Source: Verrucomicrobiota bacterium (GTDB lineage Bacteria > Verrucomicrobiota > Verrucomicrobiae > Chthoniobacterales > UBA10450). Taken from it: a stretch of DNA of 15,110 nucleotides. A model generated the notes under the pieces. That model worked only from the letters and a program-made list of their open reading frames with translations. It was not told the origin of the DNA and searched no databases. This document shows, in pieces, positions 14,444 to 15,110 of this stretch. The stretch's first letter is position 1. Each line of letters opens with the position of its first letter. The stretch lies in NCBI GenBank assembly GCA_005887855.1, contig VBQB01000076.1, positions 1-15,110 of the forward strand, given 5' to 3'. A program made the translations under genes and the position numbers.

Positions 14444-14767
14444 GTGTGCCTAACTTTTTTGCGAAGAACAATCAGAATTAGACTGCAGGCGTCCGCCCAT
14501 TTCTTGTTAGATGTAGTGAGCACACTGTTGACATATTGGGTAATATTCCTCTTCTGTTCTTTTGCTGTGAGCGTCTTGGCGCTAACTTTTGTACAAACTC
14601 AGTTGATCCGCCGAGAGGGCTGGCGGGTATTTCGTACTCGCGGATTGTTTGACTTGTACTGGCGTGAATTGCCGTTGCTTCAACGCCTTTTGATTAGGCC
14701 TGGCTTGATTGCATTCCTCCTCACGTTCTTCGCTGCTTCGTTGAGCACTTTATTCCGCCACATCTAA
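14444..14767 (+). CDS. Small two-helix membrane protein, unknown function
   Basis: A GTG-started frame of 107 residues, 16 bp after the VOC stop. It has a long hydrophobic stretch at about 20-48, a basic middle loop (RREGWRVFRTRGLFDLYWR) and a second hydrophobic helix at about 83-104. The even pattern of helix, charged loop, helix makes a real gene likely, although AT content is higher than in its neighbours and the codon use is less typical. The start is uncertain: GTG 14444 has no ribosome site, and GTG or TTG codons further in, near residues 20-25, would still keep both helices. I recognise no family. Confidence 0.55.
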   Translation: MCLTFLRRTIRIRLQASAHFLLDVVSTLLTYWVIFLFCSFAVSVLALTFVQTQLIRREGWRVFRTRGLFDLYWRELPLLQRLLIRPGLIAFLLTFFAASLSTLFRHI

Positions 14768-14876
14768 CCAATCGGGATTCGCTCTGGATTTTTCATTGCT
14801 GCGCCTCTTGGCCTCGCACGGAGCGCGCTCGGCGTCTAACCAGTCGATGCAACCGACGGCTCCCGGAAGTGATCTC

Positions 14877-15110
14877 TTATGCCACTCGTCCGCAGCAGTT
14901 TTTGTATTTCTTCCCGCTGCCGCACGGACAGGGTTCGTTGCGGCCAACTTTTGGCATTGAACGCCGAATCGGAAGATCGATCGTTACTTCGCCTGCGCCA
15001 TCGCCGTCCCCAGCAGTGGCGGCCATCGCCCCAACCGGCTGAAGCTGGCGACCGCGGGCAGGGGCGTTCGCCGTTGGCGCGGTCGGGGCATGTTCGCGAA
15101 GCAAAAATTG
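14877..15110 (-). CDS. secA: Probable SecA C-terminal end (5' part outside window)
   Basis: The minus-strand frame is open from the window edge (codons Gln, Phe, Leu, Leu) to TAA at 14877-14879, giving 77 visible residues. It ends [24 protein letters not shown], the SEC-C zinc-binding tail that in SecA binds SecB and ribosomes. It is preceded by a flexible Ala/Pro/Gly-rich linker, as in the SecA C-terminal tail. SecA is the ATPase that drives preproteins through SecYEG. The last zinc ligand pair is Cys-Cys rather than the Cys-His of E. coli SecA. Because many unrelated proteins also end in a SEC-C motif, the assignment is probable, not certain; the body of the gene lies outside the window. 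Confidence 0.75.
   Translation of the reverse strand, partial: QFLLREHAPTAPTANAPARGRQLQPVGAMAATAGDGDGAGEVTIDLPIRRSMPKVGRNEPCPCGSGKKYKNCCGRVA

Noticed and set aside
14528..14533. TTGACA resembling a -35 box
   Set aside because: It is inside the small membrane-protein frame and no -10-like hexamer lies 16-18 bp downstream.
14750..14947. 65-codon minus-strand frame with a repeated DWLD motif
   Set aside because: It overlaps the SEC-C tail in another frame; the repeat comes from two TCTAACCA-like stretches and there is no family or ribosome site.
1..15110. CRISPR arrays, tRNA or rRNA genes, insertion sequences, prophage
   Set aside because: I saw no regularly spaced repeats, cloverleaf-like genes, transposase, integrase or phage structural proteins on either strand.

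Overview
This window looks like ordinary chromosomal DNA from a free-living, diderm (Gram-negative-type) heterotrophic bacterium of moderately high GC. My best guess is a soil Verrucomicrobiota, possibly Chthoniobacterales-like. This guess rests on the overall protein flavour, the scarcity of strong Shine-Dalgarno sequences ahead of most starts, and a GC-rich REP-like hairpin between genes; none of these is decisive. I see no phage, insertion sequence, CRISPR array, tRNA or rRNA.

Left part (1-4717, + strand): the last 43 codons of acetyl-CoA synthetase (acs); a 624-residue coiled-coil protein with one membrane anchor; a secreted VanX/DdpX-type D-Ala-D-Ala dipeptidase; a four-helix membrane protein overlapping it by ATGA; and an APC-type amino-acid permease. 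The dipeptidase, membrane protein and permease could form a unit that salvages D-Ala dipeptides outside the cytoplasm, but this is inference.

Middle (4740-9475, - strand): five genes read leftward. In transcription order they are a Tat-exported 5'-nucleotidase/UshA-like metallophosphoesterase, a secreted protein with two tandem TonB-C-like repeats, an AAG-type 3-methyladenine DNA glycosylase, the tRNA 2-thiouridylase mnmA, and cutA. A 60-bp decayed copy of part of cutA sits in the gap between the convergent permease and cutA genes. A REP-like hairpin separates the glycosylase from mnmA.

Right of centre (9584-12308, + strand): a berberine-bridge-type FAD oxidoreductase broken by one short frameshifting deletion at a 9-bp sequence; an OsmC-family protein; and a fusion of an SCO4226/DUF4242-like (nickel-binding family) domain to a class III nucleotide cyclase. 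The close spacing suggests one operon with a redox or metal-stress theme.

Right end (12309-15110): a 299-bp gap with a two-part stem-loop, a 14-bp perfect palindrome, a possible 30-codon ORF and a TATAAT box. It is followed by a YfcE-like metallophosphoesterase, a small secreted protein of unknown function, a VOC metalloenzyme-fold protein, a small two-helix membrane protein, and on the opposite strand the 3' end of a probable secA.

The observations most worth following up are the deletion-broken oxidoreductase, the cyclase fusion, the cutA relic, the double TonB-C-like protein, and the structured gap at 12309-12607. No clearly new multi-gene defence or mobile system is visible.
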